Shown here piece by piece: positions 36,454 to 46,132 of a DNA stretch of 60,224 nt. Made by a program: the position numbers and the translations under genes. Location of the stretch: contig NZ_JAFHKK010000015.1 of the NCBI RefSeq assembly GCF_016937535.1, positions 1 to 60,224 of the forward strand, given 5' to 3'. The DNA comes from Sulfurospirillum tamanense. GTDB taxonomy: Bacteria > Campylobacterota > Campylobacteria > Campylobacterales > Campylobacteraceae. The notes under the pieces are model-generated. The model was given only the letters and a program-made list of their open reading frames with translations, was not told where the DNA came from and made no database searches. Every line of letters starts with the position of its first letter. Position 1 is the first letter of the stretch.

Positions 36454-36459
36454 ATTATA
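36454..36459 (-). promoter_or_regulatory. -10 box of ccoI-ccoS
   Basis: TATAAT on the leftward strand, about 32 bp before the ccoI ATG. The TTACATGTAA palindrome at 36433-36442 lies centred about 10 nt downstream of the predicted transcription start. Confidence 0.5.
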
Positions 36460-36498
36460 ATGTAGCTTTCCTCAGGATGACCTAAAAACCCATATTTA

Positions 36499-36507
36499 TG
36501 CTAAAAT
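36499..36507 (+). promoter_or_regulatory. Extended -10 giving a probably leaderless transcript
   Basis: TGCTAAAAT ends 7 nt before the ATG at 36515, so transcription would begin at or next to the A of the start codon. No Shine-Dalgarno sequence precedes the ATG (AAATTCGCCCC). Confidence 0.5.
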
Positions 36508-36514
36508 TCGCCCC

Positions 36515-36910
36515 ATGAACAGCTCTTTTTCTGCCCTTTTGTTGGCACTTGTTTTTTTTGAACTTTTTGAGGTTTTGTGGCAGCAAGGTCGCTCTACGCG
36601 CCAATATCTTACAACGTTACTGCGTGTCTACCAGCGTCATATTCTCCTTTTTATTGCTCTGCATCCTAGTTTTTATTTTGTGTTGTTATGCATGATGCTT
36701 TTTAACGCATACACCTTTGCCGCTTGGCTACTTTTGGGAATCAAAGGGGTTGACATTGTGATTAAGCTTCTTTTTTTAGACCGTCTTTCTCAACATAAAG
36801 ACCTAGGGCCTTATGGCGTCCTTGTTTGGACTGATCAACCTTTTCCCTTGATATTAAAACTTGTACCTCTTGCTATCTATGTTGTACTTTTTTATTTGGC
36901 CTTCGCTTGA
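36515..36910 (+). CDS. Small integral membrane protein of unknown function
   Basis: 131 aa with three to four hydrophobic segments (about 4-17, 43-75, 108-131) and a basic loop QQGRSTRQYLTTLLRVYQRH after the first. No recognised domain. It sits between ccoI (divergent) and rho, and its stop overlaps the -35 box of the rho promoter. The likely promoter ends so close to the ATG that the mRNA may be leaderless. Function unknown. Confidence 0.65.
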   Translation: MNSSFSALLLALVFFELFEVLWQQGRSTRQYLTTLLRVYQRHILLFIALHPSFYFVLLCMMLFNAYTFAAWLLLGIKGVDIVIKLLFLDRLSQHKDLGPYGVLVWTDQPFPLILKLVPLAIYVVLFYLAFA

Positions 36911-36935
36911 CAAGAAAGGGGGTTTAGTATAAAAT
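36907..36935 (+). promoter_or_regulatory. Consensus promoter of rho
   Basis: -35 TTGACA (36907-36912, exact consensus), 17-bp spacer, -10 TAAAAT (36930-36935). The -35 box overlaps the stop codon of the preceding membrane protein gene. Predicted start near 36942, leaving a leader of about 155 nt. Confidence 0.75.
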
Positions 36936-36941
36936 TGCACC

Positions 36942-37096
36942 CGAAGTTAACCGAATACGTGTCCAAAACTTCTCACTTTGCCCCGAACTTATTTCTCGCA
37001 CACCAACTCTAACGCCGTGCAACAAACGGGCAAGCACCATTATCGCTACATAGCAACCGGTAACCACTCCAACAAACCAAGCAAAAAGAAGGAACC
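36942..37096 (+). promoter_or_regulatory. C-rich, G-poor rho leader, candidate rut site
   Basis: My hand count for 36941-37096 is 51 C against 23 G in 156 nt, with little obvious pairing and YC dinucleotides spread throughout. That is the profile of a Rho utilisation site. In E. coli rho is autoregulated by attenuation in its leader; a similar loop here is inference. Confidence 0.5.
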
Positions 37097-38428
37097 ATGG
37101 GCGACAGCACCACCACGGGAAACGGTAAGTCAAATACCAAATCCCAAAACCAACGCACTCACATCCCTGTTGAGGGCTACAGAATCGAAGATTTACGCAC
37201 ACGTGATTTAAAACAACTCCTAGAGATTGCCGAAAAAGCCGGCGTTGAAAACCCTCAAGAGCTCAAACGCCAAGATTTAATGTTTGAGATTTTAAAAACC
37301 CAAACCTCCAAGGGTGGGTTTATTTTGTTCACGGGCATCCTTGAGATGTCTTCGGAAGGCTACGGCTTTTTACGCGCCACCGACTCCAACCTTACCCCAA
37401 GCCCTAATGACGCTTATGTTTCAAGTACGCAAATTCGCAAATTCGCCTTACGCACCGGCGACATTGTCACGGGTCAAGTGCGTCCTCCTAAAGACCAAGA
37501 GCGCTATTATGCTCTTTTAAAAATCGAGGCTATCAATTACTTGCCCATGCAAGAATCCAAACAGCGCCCACTCTTTGACAACCTCACACCTCTTTATCCT
37601 ACTGAAGCGCTAAAACTTGAATTTGACCCCATGAAACTCACTGGGCGGATGCTTGATTTGTTTGCGCCTATTGGCAAAGGACAACGGGGACTCATCGTTG
37701 CGCCCCCGCGCAGTGGTAAAACGGAACTCATGAAAGAGCTAGCGCATGCTATCGCCAAAAACCACCCCGAAGCCGAACTCATCGTCTTACTTGTGGATGA
37801 GCGCCCCGAAGAAGTCACCGACATGCAACGCTGTGTCAATGGAGAGGTATACAGTTCCACTTTTGACCTACCCGCCTCCAACCACGTGCGCGTAGCAGAG
37901 CTCGTCATTGAAAAAGCCAAGCGGCGCGTAGAGATGGGTAAAGATGTTATCATTTTGCTTGACTCCATTACCCGCCTAGCGCGTGCTTACAACACCGTTA
38001 CACCTTCTAGCGGAAAAGTGCTTAGTGGTGGGGTAGACGCTAACGCGCTTCACAAGCCTAAGCGTTTTTTTGGTGCGGCAAGAAACATCGAATTTGGCGG
38101 AAGCTTGACCATCGTTGCTACCGCGCTGATTGAAACAGGCAGCCGCATGGACGAAGTGATTTTTGAAGAATTCAAAGGCACAGGCAACAGTGAAATCGTC
38201 CTAGACCGCAATATCTCTGACCGACGCATTTTCCCTGCTATTAACATTATGAAATCTGGAACCCGCAAAGAAGAGTTGTTGCTCTCACCTGATAACTTGC
38301 AAAAAATCTGGGCCATCCGTACCGCCATTAGCCAAATGGATGACGTGGAAGCCCTGAAGTTCCTCTACGCCAAAATGCTTAAAACTGCCAACAATGAAGA
38401 GCTTTTGGCTGCTTTAAACGACGGTTAA
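37097..38428 (+). CDS. rho: Transcription termination factor Rho
   Basis: 443 aa. An N-terminal 25-residue polar extension precedes the Rho_N helix bundle ([18 protein letters not shown]), the RNA-binding fold with GYGFLR (88-93), Walker [10 protein letters not shown] (202-210), Walker [17 protein letters not shown] and the Q-loop [16 protein letters not shown]. Hexameric RNA-dependent helicase that ends transcription. AAGAAGGAACC precedes the ATG. Followed 2 nt later by murI. Position next to ccoI and before dnaX matches C. jejuni from memory. Confidence 0.96.
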   Translation: MGDSTTTGNGKSNTKSQNQRTHIPVEGYRIEDLRTRDLKQLLEIAEKAGVENPQELKRQDLMFEILKTQTSKGGFILFTGILEMSSEGYGFLRATDSNLTPSPNDAYVSSTQIRKFALRTGDIVTGQVRPPKDQERYYALLKIEAINYLPMQESKQRPLFDNLTPLYPTEALKLEFDPMKLTGRMLDLFAPIGKGQRGLIVAPPRSGKTELMKELAHAIAKNHPEAELIVLLVDERPEEVTDMQRCVNGEVYSSTFDLPASNHVRVAELVIEKAKRRVEMGKDVIILLDSITRLARAYNTVTPSSGKVLSGGVDANALHKPKRFFGAARNIEFGGSLTIVATALIETGSRMDEVIFEEFKGTGNSEIVLDRNISDRRIFPAINIMKSGTRKEELLLSPDNLQKIWAIRTAISQMDDVEALKFLYAKMLKTANNEELLAALNDG

Positions 38429-38430
38429 CC

Positions 38431-39192
38431 GTGCGCGCAGGTGTCTTTGACAGCGGCGTAGGAGGCTTGAGTGTTGTGCGCAGCCTCCTTGAACACCGTT
38501 TGTTTGATGAAATCATTTATTATGGCGACACCGCGCGGGTACCTTACGGGGTAAAAGACAAAAACACCATTATTCGCTACTCTCTCGAAGCGGTGGAGTT
38601 TTTCAAAAACTTCGACATCGATACCCTCATTTGCGCATGCAACTCCGTTAGTGCTTATGCTATCCCAGAACTTCGCGCCAAGGCACCTTTTCCTGTTTTT
38701 GGGGTTATTGAGCCTGGCGCCATTGCGGTGCACAACACCATCACCAATAAAGATGCGCATATTCTCATCTTAGGGACACGTGCCACCATCAACAGTGGCA
38801 AATACCAACACTTGCTCGAAGGGTATGGTTTTGCAAACATTACAGCCCTTGCGCCTTCTCTTTTTGTGCCTATTGTTGAGGAAGGATTGTTCAATGGACC
38901 CATTCTTGAACAAGCGATGCACTATTACTTTAAAGACTTAGCCCAAGCCCCCGATGTCATCATTTTAGGATGCACACATTTTCCACTCATTAAAGACGCT
39001 ATTGGGGCTTATTTTCCAAAAGCACTTTTAATTCACTCAGGCGAAGCGATTGTAGAACATCTTGAGGGGCATTTGACGCTAGAAAAACAGAAGCAAAAAA
39101 CCCAACTCAAGCTTTTTGCTACTGAAAATCCCGAGGGACTTAAAAAAGTAGCGGCAACTTGGCTGGGTTTAGAAAAAGGAATGCTACTTTGA
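38431..39192 (+). CDS. murI: Glutamate racemase
   Basis: 253 aa. VFDSGVGGLSVV with D7, the first catalytic cysteine C70 in CACNSVSAYA and the second, C181, in ILGCTHFPL. Interconverts L- and D-glutamate for peptidoglycan. GTG start 2 nt after the rho stop, so probably co-transcribed with rho. Its last 9 bp overlap a convergent small lipoprotein gene. Confidence 0.94.
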   Translation: MRAGVFDSGVGGLSVVRSLLEHRLFDEIIYYGDTARVPYGVKDKNTIIRYSLEAVEFFKNFDIDTLICACNSVSAYAIPELRAKAPFPVFGVIEPGAIAVHNTITNKDAHILILGTRATINSGKYQHLLEGYGFANITALAPSLFVPIVEEGLFNGPILEQAMHYYFKDLAQAPDVIILGCTHFPLIKDAIGAYFPKALLIHSGEAIVEHLEGHLTLEKQKQKTQLKLFATENPEGLKKVAATWLGLEKGMLL

Positions 39193-39288
39193 GCGATGCA
39201 TGGGGTGCTGGTAGTCATTGCGCTCACACCCGCTCAAAGCCGCACCAACACCAAGCGCGATGAGTGTTGCTAAAATTACCTGCTTCAT
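39184..39288 (-). CDS. Very small lipoprotein
   Basis: 34-aa precursor: MKQVILATLIALGVGAALSGC is a lipoprotein signal with lipobox LSGC (Cys 21), leaving a mature peptide of only 14 residues (CERNDYQHPMHRSK). AAGGAG stands 7 nt before the ATG at 39288, and TATAAT lies upstream at 39319-39324. The size recalls entericidin-type lipopeptides, but no sequence match is claimed. The longer open frame upstream is not used. It overlaps the murI 3' end. Confidence 0.7.
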   Translation of the reverse strand: MKQVILATLIALGVGAALSGCERNDYQHPMHRSK

Positions 39289-39387
39289 TACTCGCTCCTT
39301 CGTTATAAAATTTTGCCCATTATACCAAAGCTTAATCAAAAATCCAGTACAATCTCCCCATTCGCTTTGTGCATTCAGGAGTTTATC

Positions 39388-40959
39388 GTGCCCGAAAAAT
39401 CCCAAGTTTTAGCGCTAAAATACCGCCCAAAATCCTTTGACAAGCTCATTGGACAAGAGGCCATTACCCAAACACTCATTCAAGCCTTAAGCGCCAAACG
39501 CCTCTCCCATGCTTATCTTTTTTCAGGCCTCCGCGGAAGCGGCAAAACCTCCACCGCACGCATCTTTTCCAAAGCCCTTGTCTGCGAAAAAGGTCCGACA
39601 CCTACCCCTTGTGAAGTGTGCCCCAATTGCGTTATGGCCAATGAAAACCGCCACATCGACATCATCGAAATGGACGCAGCCAGTAGCCGAAAAATCGATG
39701 ACATTCGCGATTTGATCGAACAAACTAAATACCGTCCAAGCATCGCCGCCTTTAAAATCTTCATCATCGACGAAGTGCACATGCTCACCCGCGAAGCCTT
39801 TAACGCGCTACTTAAAACCCTCGAAGAGCCCCCAGAGTATGTGAAGTTTGTTTTAGCCACCACCGACCCACTCAAGCTACCTGCGACCATCCTTTCGCGC
39901 ACGCAACATTTTCGTTTTAAGCAAATTTCACGCAGCGACATCGTCCACCACCTTAGCCACATCCTTAATCAAGAACACATCGCTTATGAAGTCGAAGCCC
40001 TTGAAATGCTTTCGCGCGCGGGTAACGGTTCTTTGCGCGACACACTAACTCTACTAGATCAAGCTATTCTTTTTTCCAAGGGTCACGTTAAGCCCAATAT
40101 AGTGGCCTCCATGCTTGGGTTGCTCGATCCAGACCGCCTAGAAGAAATTTTTGAAATGGTTTTTGAAGAAGACCGCAAAGGAATTTTAGACGCCATCAAA
40201 GAGCTTGAAAGCCACGAATGCGAAGTGGTAATTGATGAGCTTATTGCTTATCTAAAAGAGCGTTTTCTGGAGCAAGACAGCCGTTTTTCTACTCTTATTT
40301 GTGAGCGTTTTTTCCGCATTTTAAGCGAAGCTAAACAGCTTTTATTTATCAACGCTGAGAGCGGTTTTGTCCTCAGTCTTGTCTTTTTCAAAATGCTTGA
40401 AGCCCTCAACATTAAAACTATCGATGAAATGATAGCCTCTTTGGAAAGTGAAAAATTTCGCCCATTTGAAGCGCCTCAGGTTGCGGCCGCGCCCATGCCA
40501 GCCGCGCCTGTTGTTTCCAAAAGCGGCTACGAACAACTCGTAGAAAAACTTTTTGACCGCGATTATGACTTGGGGCTTTGTTTTGAAAAGCAGATTCGTT
40601 TTGTCAGTTTTGAAGAGGGCCAATTAACCCTCGCTTCCTACGCAGACGAAGGGTGTCGTGGCCACTTGCGCAATGCTTCAAACATCATCAAGCATTTTGT
40701 TAAAGAAGTATTTGGACTCGAAACAACCATCAAAATCACCCAAGAAAAACCCGAAGCACTCCCCCAAAATGAGCCAGAGCCCTTGACGCCGCCAACAAAA
40801 GAAATTCCCGAAGAAGGTGCGACACAAGGATGCGTGAGTGCTCCTTATGAGGAAAACAAAAAAGAGTTAGATGCTAAAGAGGTACTAAACGACCCTTTTG
40901 TGCAAAAAGCGCAAGAGCTTTTCAGTCCTAAAAAAATTCAAATTCGACCCAAAATTTAG
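39388..40959 (+). CDS. dnaX: DNA polymerase III gamma/tau subunit
   Basis: 523 aa. LALKYRPKSFDKLIGQEAI opens the AAA+ domain; Walker A is SGLRGSGKTS (about 46-55), zinc-binding cysteines are C66, C75, C78 and C81, Walker B is FIIDEVHML and sensor 1 follows (LATTDPLKLPATILSRTQHF). Clamp-loader ATPase. The GTG at 39388 with AGGAG 7 nt upstream is chosen over an earlier open stretch. A Pro/Glu-rich linker (about 455-490) precedes a short C-terminal segment. I see no frameshift site suited to making a separate gamma form. Confidence 0.94.
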   Translation: MPEKSQVLALKYRPKSFDKLIGQEAITQTLIQALSAKRLSHAYLFSGLRGSGKTSTARIFSKALVCEKGPTPTPCEVCPNCVMANENRHIDIIEMDAASSRKIDDIRDLIEQTKYRPSIAAFKIFIIDEVHMLTREAFNALLKTLEEPPEYVKFVLATTDPLKLPATILSRTQHFRFKQISRSDIVHHLSHILNQEHIAYEVEALEMLSRAGNGSLRDTLTLLDQAILFSKGHVKPNIVASMLGLLDPDRLEEIFEMVFEEDRKGILDAIKELESHECEVVIDELIAYLKERFLEQDSRFSTLICERFFRILSEAKQLLFINAESGFVLSLVFFKMLEALNIKTIDEMIASLESEKFRPFEAPQVAAAPMPAAPVVSKSGYEQLVEKLFDRDYDLGLCFEKQIRFVSFEEGQLTLASYADEGCRGHLRNASNIIKHFVKEVFGLETTIKITQEKPEALPQNEPEPLTPPTKEIPEEGATQGCVSAPYEENKKELDAKEVLNDPFVQKAQELFSPKKIQIRPKI

Positions 40960-40990
40960 CTTTACATGCAAAAGATTTGATTTAAAAGCG

Positions 40991-41018
40991 CCTTACATGT
41001 AAAGCTTTACATGTAAGG
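40991..41018. repeat. 28-bp perfect palindrome made of two TTACATGTAA copies
   Basis: CCTTACATGTAAAG (40991-41004) is followed directly by its exact reverse complement (41005-41018). RNA from either strand could fold into a 12-bp hairpin with an AGCU loop. A third, degenerate copy (TTTACATGCAAA) is at 40961-40972. It lies between the convergent dnaX and prfB-operon ends. On the leftward strand CGCTTTT follows, so it might act as a weak terminator there. Confidence 0.85.
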
Positions 41019-41029
41019 TATAACGTGGG

Positions 41030-41356
41030 TTACTTTTTAAAGCCTAAAATATAAAAGGTCTCTTTGTTGGAAACTTTCTCTAGTTGGACTTTAAATTTTT
41101 CAGCCCATTTGTAAATAATTTCGTTGACTTCTTCTTGAAGTTCTGGCTCAGCGGCCATGTTTTTGATTTTAAAATAATCTTTGTTACTCGAAAGCGCTAC
41201 AAACGAAAGGTGCGACTGCAAGTGATCATGCAAAGTCACCAAATGCTTTCCAATGTGTTCAAACCCCTCGGTGTTTTGAATCACGCGGTCGATTTGCGCC
41301 AAAGAGCTTTCGCTCACGCTATAGCCAAGCTGTGTTAACAGTGCTTCTGAAGTCAT
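41030..41356 (-). CDS. Conserved hypothetical protein downstream of prfB
   Basis: 108 aa, mostly alpha-helical by appearance, with no signal peptide or membrane segment. Motifs such as [23 protein letters not shown] and a C-terminal [13 protein letters not shown] are visible, but I recognise no family. The ATG overlaps the prfB stop (ATGA), so it is translationally coupled to release factor 2. Function unknown. Confidence 0.65.
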   Translation of the reverse strand: MTSEALLTQLGYSVSESSLAQIDRVIQNTEGFEHIGKHLVTLHDHLQSHLSFVALSSNKDYFKIKNMAAEPELQEEVNEIIYKWAEKFKVQLEKVSNKETFYILGFKK

Positions 41357-42459
41357 ACGTCTCCTTTACTTTGTTGTGAAATTAAAACATCTTCTATCAT
41401 TTTGGTAATATCGCCATCCAAAATAGCATCCACTTGCGAGTAAGCAATGTTACTGCGGGTATCTTTAACTTGCTGATACGGCGCTAGCACATAACTTCTA
41501 ATCTGATGCCCCCACCCAATCTCGCTCTTTGCCACCCCGTCTTTTTCCGCTTGCTGTTTTTCAAGCTCCAACTCATACAAACGGGACTTTAACATTTTCA
41601 TGGCGTTAGCGCGGTTTTTGTGCTGAGAACGGTCGTTCTGGCACTGCACTACGATGTTAGTGGGAATATGGGTGATGCGAATAGCGCTGTCGGTTTTATT
41701 GACATGCTGCCCACCCGCCCCGCTCGAACGGTACGTATCTACACGAATCTCTTTATCTTCAATGACAATGGCAATATCATCATCCACCTCGGGACTCACC
41801 ATCACCGAAGAAAAGGAGGTGTGGCGCTTGGCGTTGGAGTCAAAAGGGCTGATGCGCACCAAGCGGTGGATGCCATTTTCCGCTTTCATGTACCCGTACG
41901 CGTTGTCGCCTTTGAGGATAAAACTCACATCCTTAAGGCCCGCCTCTTCGCCATCTTGATAATCCAGCACTTCCACCCCAAATCCCATGCGTTCCGCCCA
42001 ACGCAAATACATGCGGTACAACATACTCGCCCAATCCTGAGACTCCGTACCTCCCGCACCTGGATGAATGGAAACGATGGCATTTTTGCCATCGTCCTCA
42101 CCACTAAGCATCATGGAAACCTCCAGTGCTGTCGTGGCTTTTTCAAGACCTGAGGCATCGGCAATGAGCGCATTTAGGGTCTCTTCGTCTTGTTCGCTTG
42201 AAGCCATCTCAAAGAGGTCTTTGGCATCTTCCACGGCCGCTTTGGCTTTGCGGTATTTTTTGAGCATCGCAGCAAGTTTGGTTTTCTCTTTTTGTAGCAC
42301 TGCGGCCGTTTCAACCGCCTCCCAAAAAGCAGGCTCTTGTTCTTGTGCTTCAATCTCTTCAATCCGTTTTTTGAGAACTTCGGGTTGAATAATTTGAGCG
42401 ATGTTGGTAACTTTTTTGGTCAGTTTTTTTAACAATTCTGTGTATTCGTAGTGATCCAA
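41353..42459 (-). CDS. prfB: Peptide chain release factor 2
   Basis: About 368 aa. The stop-codon recognition tripeptide SPF (206-208 counted from the GTG at 42465) identifies RF2, and the catalytic GGQ is at 251-253 in [15 protein letters not shown]. Unlike E. coli, the frame is continuous from the start, so there is no programmed +1 frameshift. The GTG at 42465 lies on its own GGGAG, so the TTG at 42459, 5 nt after that site, is the better start. Divergent from panC. Confidence 0.93.
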   Translation of the reverse strand: MDHYEYTELLKKLTKKVTNIAQIIQPEVLKKRIEEIEAQEQEPAFWEAVETAAVLQKEKTKLAAMLKKYRKAKAAVEDAKDLFEMASSEQDEETLNALIADASGLEKATTALEVSMMLSGEDDGKNAIVSIHPGAGGTESQDWASMLYRMYLRWAERMGFGVEVLDYQDGEEAGLKDVSFILKGDNAYGYMKAENGIHRLVRISPFDSNAKRHTSFSSVMVSPEVDDDIAIVIEDKEIRVDTYRSSGAGGQHVNKTDSAIRITHIPTNIVVQCQNDRSQHKNRANAMKMLKSRLYELELEKQQAEKDGVAKSEIGWGHQIRSYVLAPYQQVKDTRSNIAYSQVDAILDGDITKMIEDVLISQQSKGDV

Positions 42460-42479
42460 AGGCACTCCCGTTTTTTTGG

Positions 42480-42485
42480 TATAAT
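42480..42485 (+). promoter_or_regulatory. -10 box of panC
   Basis: TATAAT behind a T7 run, 41 bp before the panC ATG, in the 67-bp gap shared with divergent prfB. The T-rich upstream stretch is typical of Campylobacterota sigma70 promoters, which often lack a -35. Confidence 0.55.
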
Positions 42486-42526
42486 GTCTTCCTTTTAAAA
42501 ACCCATTCTACTGTAAAGTCGCTAAA

Positions 42527-43348
42527 ATGAAAATTGTTTCCCAACCCGAAGAACTCGCCCAATTTCGCCAAACCTTACAAGGAAGCGTGGGGTTTGTTCC
42601 CACCATGGGCGCACTCCACAACGGGCATCTTTCGCTGATTAAACGCTCCATCGCTGAAAATGACCACACCGTGGTTTCCCTTTTTGTCAACCCTACCCAA
42701 TTTTTACCCGGGGAAGATTTGAGCACCTACCCAAGGCGCCAAGAGGCCGATTTAAAACTGTGCCGCCTTGCTGGCGTAGACGCCGTGTTTACACCCCAAG
42801 CTACCGCCATGTACAGCATTGAAGAGCCCATTCTTTGTGCGCCCGACACCCTGGGTTACATGCTTGAAGGATTGCGCCGCCCTGGCCACTTTGATGGGGT
42901 GTTGCGCGTGGTGCTTAAGCTGTTTAACCTCACCCAACCCGCCCATGCTTATTTTGGCAAAAAAGACGCTCAACAACTCTACCTCATCCAAAACATGGTG
43001 CGCACCCTCTTTTTGCCTGTGAGCATTGTCCCGTGCGACATTGTGCGCGAAGAAGACGGCCTTGCCCTCTCTAGCCGCAACGTCTATCTCTCACCCGATG
43101 AGCGCCAAGAGGCCCTCAAACTTTCCAAGGCCCTCAAACACGCCTCCCGCCTTGTGATACAAAAAGAGTTTCACGCCAAGGTTCTAGAGCGCACTATGCA
43201 AGAAACTTTAGCCCCTTTACATGTAGAGTACGCCCGCGTTTTACGCCGAGATTTTACGCCCCTAGAGCGCGTAGAACTTGGCAATACCCTCATCGCCATC
43301 GCCGCTTATGTCGGCTCGACGCGACTCATTGATAACCTCTGGATATAA
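42527..43348 (+). CDS. panC: Pantothenate synthetase
   Basis: 273 aa. [19 protein letters not shown] carries the HxGH nucleotide motif (HNGH), [10 protein letters not shown] and [15 protein letters not shown] are conserved, and [12 protein letters not shown] is the KMSKS-like region. Joins pantoate and beta-alanine using ATP for CoA synthesis. A TACATGTA core (43218) encodes PLHVEY. rimO follows after 1 nt. Confidence 0.94.
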   Translation: MKIVSQPEELAQFRQTLQGSVGFVPTMGALHNGHLSLIKRSIAENDHTVVSLFVNPTQFLPGEDLSTYPRRQEADLKLCRLAGVDAVFTPQATAMYSIEEPILCAPDTLGYMLEGLRRPGHFDGVLRVVLKLFNLTQPAHAYFGKKDAQQLYLIQNMVRTLFLPVSIVPCDIVREEDGLALSSRNVYLSPDERQEALKLSKALKHASRLVIQKEFHAKVLERTMQETLAPLHVEYARVLRRDFTPLERVELGNTLIAIAAYVGSTRLIDNLWI

Positions 43349-43349
43349 C

Positions 43350-44663
43350 ATGCAAAAAACCCTTCACCTTGTCTCACTAGGCTGTAACAAAAACCTCGTC
43401 GATAGTGAAATCATGCTTGGCAAACTCAAAGCCTACACACTCACCAACGACCCAAGCACCGCTGATGTGCTCATCGTCAACACTTGCGGTTTCATCGGAC
43501 CTGCTAAAGAAGAGAGCCTTAACACCATTTTTGAGCTTCACGAAGCGCGCAAAGAAGGCTCCTTGCTCGTTGTCGCAGGATGCTTAACCCAACGCTACAG
43601 GGAAGACCTCATGAGAGAACTTCCCGAAGTGGACCTTTTTACAGGCGTGGGGGATTATGGCAGCATTAATGAAATCATTGCCAAAAAAGAGAGCCGTTTT
43701 AGCCCACGCGTGTACCTCCAAGACACTTATGACCGCGTCATCACTGGCTCCAACGCCCACGCGTACATCAAACTTTCCGAAGGCTGTAACCAACAGTGCA
43801 GTTTTTGCGCGATTCCAGGCTTCAAAGGCAAGCTCAATTCCCGCTCCCTTGAAGACATCGTCGCCGAAGTAACCCACCTTGTCGCTCAAGGTTTTTACGA
43901 CTTTAGCTTCCTCTCGCAAGACAGCAGTTCGTACTTGCGCGACCATGACATTAACGATGGGCTAATTGGTCTTATTGACGCAGTTGAGGCCATAGAAGGC
44001 ATAAAAAGCGCGCGTATTCTTTACCTTTACCCCTCCACCACCTCTGATGCCCTAATTGACCGTATTGGCGCGTCGGCTTTGTTTCACAACTACTTTGACA
44101 TGCCCATCCAACACATCAGCGACCCTATGCTCAAACGCATGCGCCGAGGGGCGGGAAAAGCGCGCATCCTAGAACAACTCCTTGCCATGCGCGCCCTGCC
44201 CAACTCCTTTGTGCGCACCAGCATCATCGCAGGACACCCAGGAGAGAGTGAGGCAGAATTTGAAGAAGTGCGGTTATTATTAGAGAGTTTCCCTTTTGAC
44301 CGCGTCACGGTGTTTGCTTACTCAGACGAAGAAGAGACTCTTGCTTATGGCATGGAAGAAAAAATCGACACCAAAACCCTCAACAAACGCCTTAAAACCC
44401 TTGAAAAACTGGTAAGTAAAACGGTTGAAGCATGCTTGGAGGCTAGAATTGGCACCCAGACCAAGGTGCTCATCGAGGGCGAAAGTAGCGAACACAAACT
44501 CTTTATGGGAGCAAGAGATTTAACATGGGCTCCTGAAATCGACGGCGAAGTGCTTATTAATGATTCGGACATTGGGGCGTTAGAAGTGGGTAAAACCTAC
44601 CACGCCACCATCACCCAACGCGCGGGAGACAAGCTGCTTGCAACCGTTACCGCACCTGCCTGA
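43350..44663 (+). CDS. rimO: Ribosomal protein S12 methylthiotransferase RimO
   Basis: 437 aa. The UPF0004 domain has [15 protein letters not shown] (first cluster Cys 12) and NTCGFI; the radical-SAM motif is [18 protein letters not shown]; a TRAM domain with LIEGES ends the protein. Adds a methylthio group to Asp of S12. CNKNLVDSE and the FKGK after the SAM cysteines separate it from MiaB, which is also in the window. The ATG at 43350 is 1 nt after the panC stop; the upstream open frame is not used. Confidence 0.94.
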   Translation: MQKTLHLVSLGCNKNLVDSEIMLGKLKAYTLTNDPSTADVLIVNTCGFIGPAKEESLNTIFELHEARKEGSLLVVAGCLTQRYREDLMRELPEVDLFTGVGDYGSINEIIAKKESRFSPRVYLQDTYDRVITGSNAHAYIKLSEGCNQQCSFCAIPGFKGKLNSRSLEDIVAEVTHLVAQGFYDFSFLSQDSSSYLRDHDINDGLIGLIDAVEAIEGIKSARILYLYPSTTSDALIDRIGASALFHNYFDMPIQHISDPMLKRMRRGAGKARILEQLLAMRALPNSFVRTSIIAGHPGESEAEFEEVRLLLESFPFDRVTVFAYSDEEETLAYGMEEKIDTKTLNKRLKTLEKLVSKTVEACLEARIGTQTKVLIEGESSEHKLFMGARDLTWAPEIDGEVLINDSDIGALEVGKTYHATITQRAGDKLLATVTAPA

Positions 44664-45624
44664 ATCCCTCTTAGAGGGGCTGCGCACCTCCCATAACCTT
44701 TTGGCGTTCTCAGGCGGTGTGGACTCCTCGGCCCTCTTTTTTACGCTGTTGCATCAGGGCATTGCTTTTAGCGTTGCCCATGTTAATTATCAAACCAGAC
44801 CCCAAAGCGACACCGAAGAGGCCCACGTGGCAGCGCTGTGCAAAAAACACAACATTCAGGCGCATTTCCTTACATGTAAGCTTTCCCCTAGCAATTTTGA
44901 ACACCGCGCCAGAAAAACGCGCTACGACTTTTTCGAGCGCCTTGCCGCATCACACGGTTTTGACACCTTGCTAACCGCCCACCAATTAGATGACCGCCTT
45001 GAATGGTTTTTGATGCAGTTGTGCCAAGGAGCGGGAGCGGTAGAACTTTTAGGGTTTAAAGCGCAAGAGTCGCGGGAAGGCCTTCGCCTTGTGCGTCCTT
45101 TTTTAGAACACACTAAAGCCTCGCTCAAAGGGTTTTTACACGCCCACAACCTGCCCTATTGCCTTGATGCTTCTAACGACGACCCTGCTTTTTTGCGCAA
45201 CCGCTTTCGCGCGCGCTTTGCAAGACCACTTTTAGAAGAATACAGCGGGGGGATTTTAAATACATTTCGTTTTTTAGCTAACGATGTGGCCCTCTTGGAG
45301 GGCACCTTCACCCATCACGCAGAAGAGCTCTTTGTCGCCAAAAACACGCCCTTGGCTTTGCGTCTTGTGGATAAAGCGGCGAAACATTTGGGTATCGTGA
45401 TGAGCCAAGCCCAACGCAACGCAATCGACCAAAAAGATGGGGTCATCGGCGGGCGCGTGGCCGTGGGATGGACGCAAAAAGCGGTTTTTGTAGCGCCTTT
45501 TGTGCAAACGCCCATGCCAAAACCGTTTAAAGAAGCCTGCCGCAAAGCGGGGATTCCACCCCTCATTCGCCCTTACATGTACACCAAAAACATCACACCT
45601 AGCGCTTTAATTCAAACACTTTAA
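44638..45624 (+). CDS. tilS: tRNA(Ile)-lysidine synthase
   Basis: 328 aa, the short form without long C-terminal domains, as in Campylobacterota. PP-loop SGGVDS at 25-30, HVNYQTR and the [16 protein letters not shown] segment are typical. Converts C34 of tRNA-Ile(CAU) to lysidine so that AUA is read. The TTG at 44638 follows GGGAG inside the rimO end (26-bp overlap). A TTACATGTAA copy (44870-44879) encodes LTCK; its 3' end overlaps the convergent PilO-like gene by 26 bp. Confidence 0.88.
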   Translation: MQPLPHLPESLLEGLRTSHNLLAFSGGVDSSALFFTLLHQGIAFSVAHVNYQTRPQSDTEEAHVAALCKKHNIQAHFLTCKLSPSNFEHRARKTRYDFFERLAASHGFDTLLTAHQLDDRLEWFLMQLCQGAGAVELLGFKAQESREGLRLVRPFLEHTKASLKGFLHAHNLPYCLDASNDDPAFLRNRFRARFARPLLEEYSGGILNTFRFLANDVALLEGTFTHHAEELFVAKNTPLALRLVDKAAKHLGIVMSQAQRNAIDQKDGVIGGRVAVGWTQKAVFVAPFVQTPMPKPFKEACRKAGIPPLIRPYMYTKNITPSALIQTL

Positions 45625-46132
45625 TATTAAAGGTTGCGTGAATTAAACCCCCTTCTGCACGCATCTCAATGGGAAAGTCTGCCTTTACAATCCCCTCATA
45701 GCGCTTCAAGCTTTCCAAAAATTCGTAAAATTTCGAAGGGGTTTTAAGCAAGGAAGTCACCTTAAGTTCATACATCACAAAATCCTCTTCGTGCTCTTTT
45801 TGCTCCAAGCGTGCCAGACTCACCTCTTCAAAAAACTCGCTCACAAAACGCACAAAACGCTCTTCGTCAAAGCGACTCACAAACGCTTCAATCACCTTTC
45901 GATTTTCCACACGCAACGCTTGAAGTTGTGATTCTTTTTCTTGCAAGACGGTTTCAACCCGCCCGGTCGTCACGAGCTCGTACCCATAGGAAGCCTTCTC
46001 GCGCTTGTGCTCTTTGATGTTGGGCACAATAAATGCCAAGACCATAAAAAGGCTCATCGCCAAAAACAAGAGCAAAAATATAAGCAATTTAATAAGATCG
46101 AACTCTTCGAGGCTTTTATCTAATCTATTCAT
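45599..46132 (-). CDS. PilO-like inner-membrane protein
   Basis: About 177 aa. A short cytoplasmic N-terminus, one membrane helix (LIKLLIFLLLFLAMSLFMVLAFIV), a coiled-coil stretch (VLQEKESQLQALRVENRKVIEAF) and a C-terminal ferredoxin-like domain with KFYEFLESLKRYEGIVKADFP. This is the architecture of PilO/GspM alignment proteins of type IV pili and type II secretion. The ATG at 46132 overlaps the upstream gene by 8 bp. Assignment rests on architecture and on the trio order, not on a strong motif. Confidence 0.6.
   Translation of the reverse strand: MNRLDKSLEEFDLIKLLIFLLLFLAMSLFMVLAFIVPNIKEHKREKASYGYELVTTGRVETVLQEKESQLQALRVENRKVIEAFVSRFDEERFVRFVSEFFEEVSLARLEQKEHEEDFVMYELKVTSLLKTPSKFYEFLESLKRYEGIVKADFPIEMRAEGGLIHATFNIKVFELKR

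Noticed and set aside
40852-40866. AAAAAAG run near the dnaX 3' end, reminiscent of the E. coli dnaX frameshift site
   Set aside because: It is in the wrong frame (AAA AAA GAG) and lies near the extreme C-terminus, so slippage would not make a gamma-sized product.
42360-42465. Programmed +1 frameshift expected near the prfB start
   Set aside because: The frame is continuous with no in-frame UGA; release factor 2 is encoded without a shift here.
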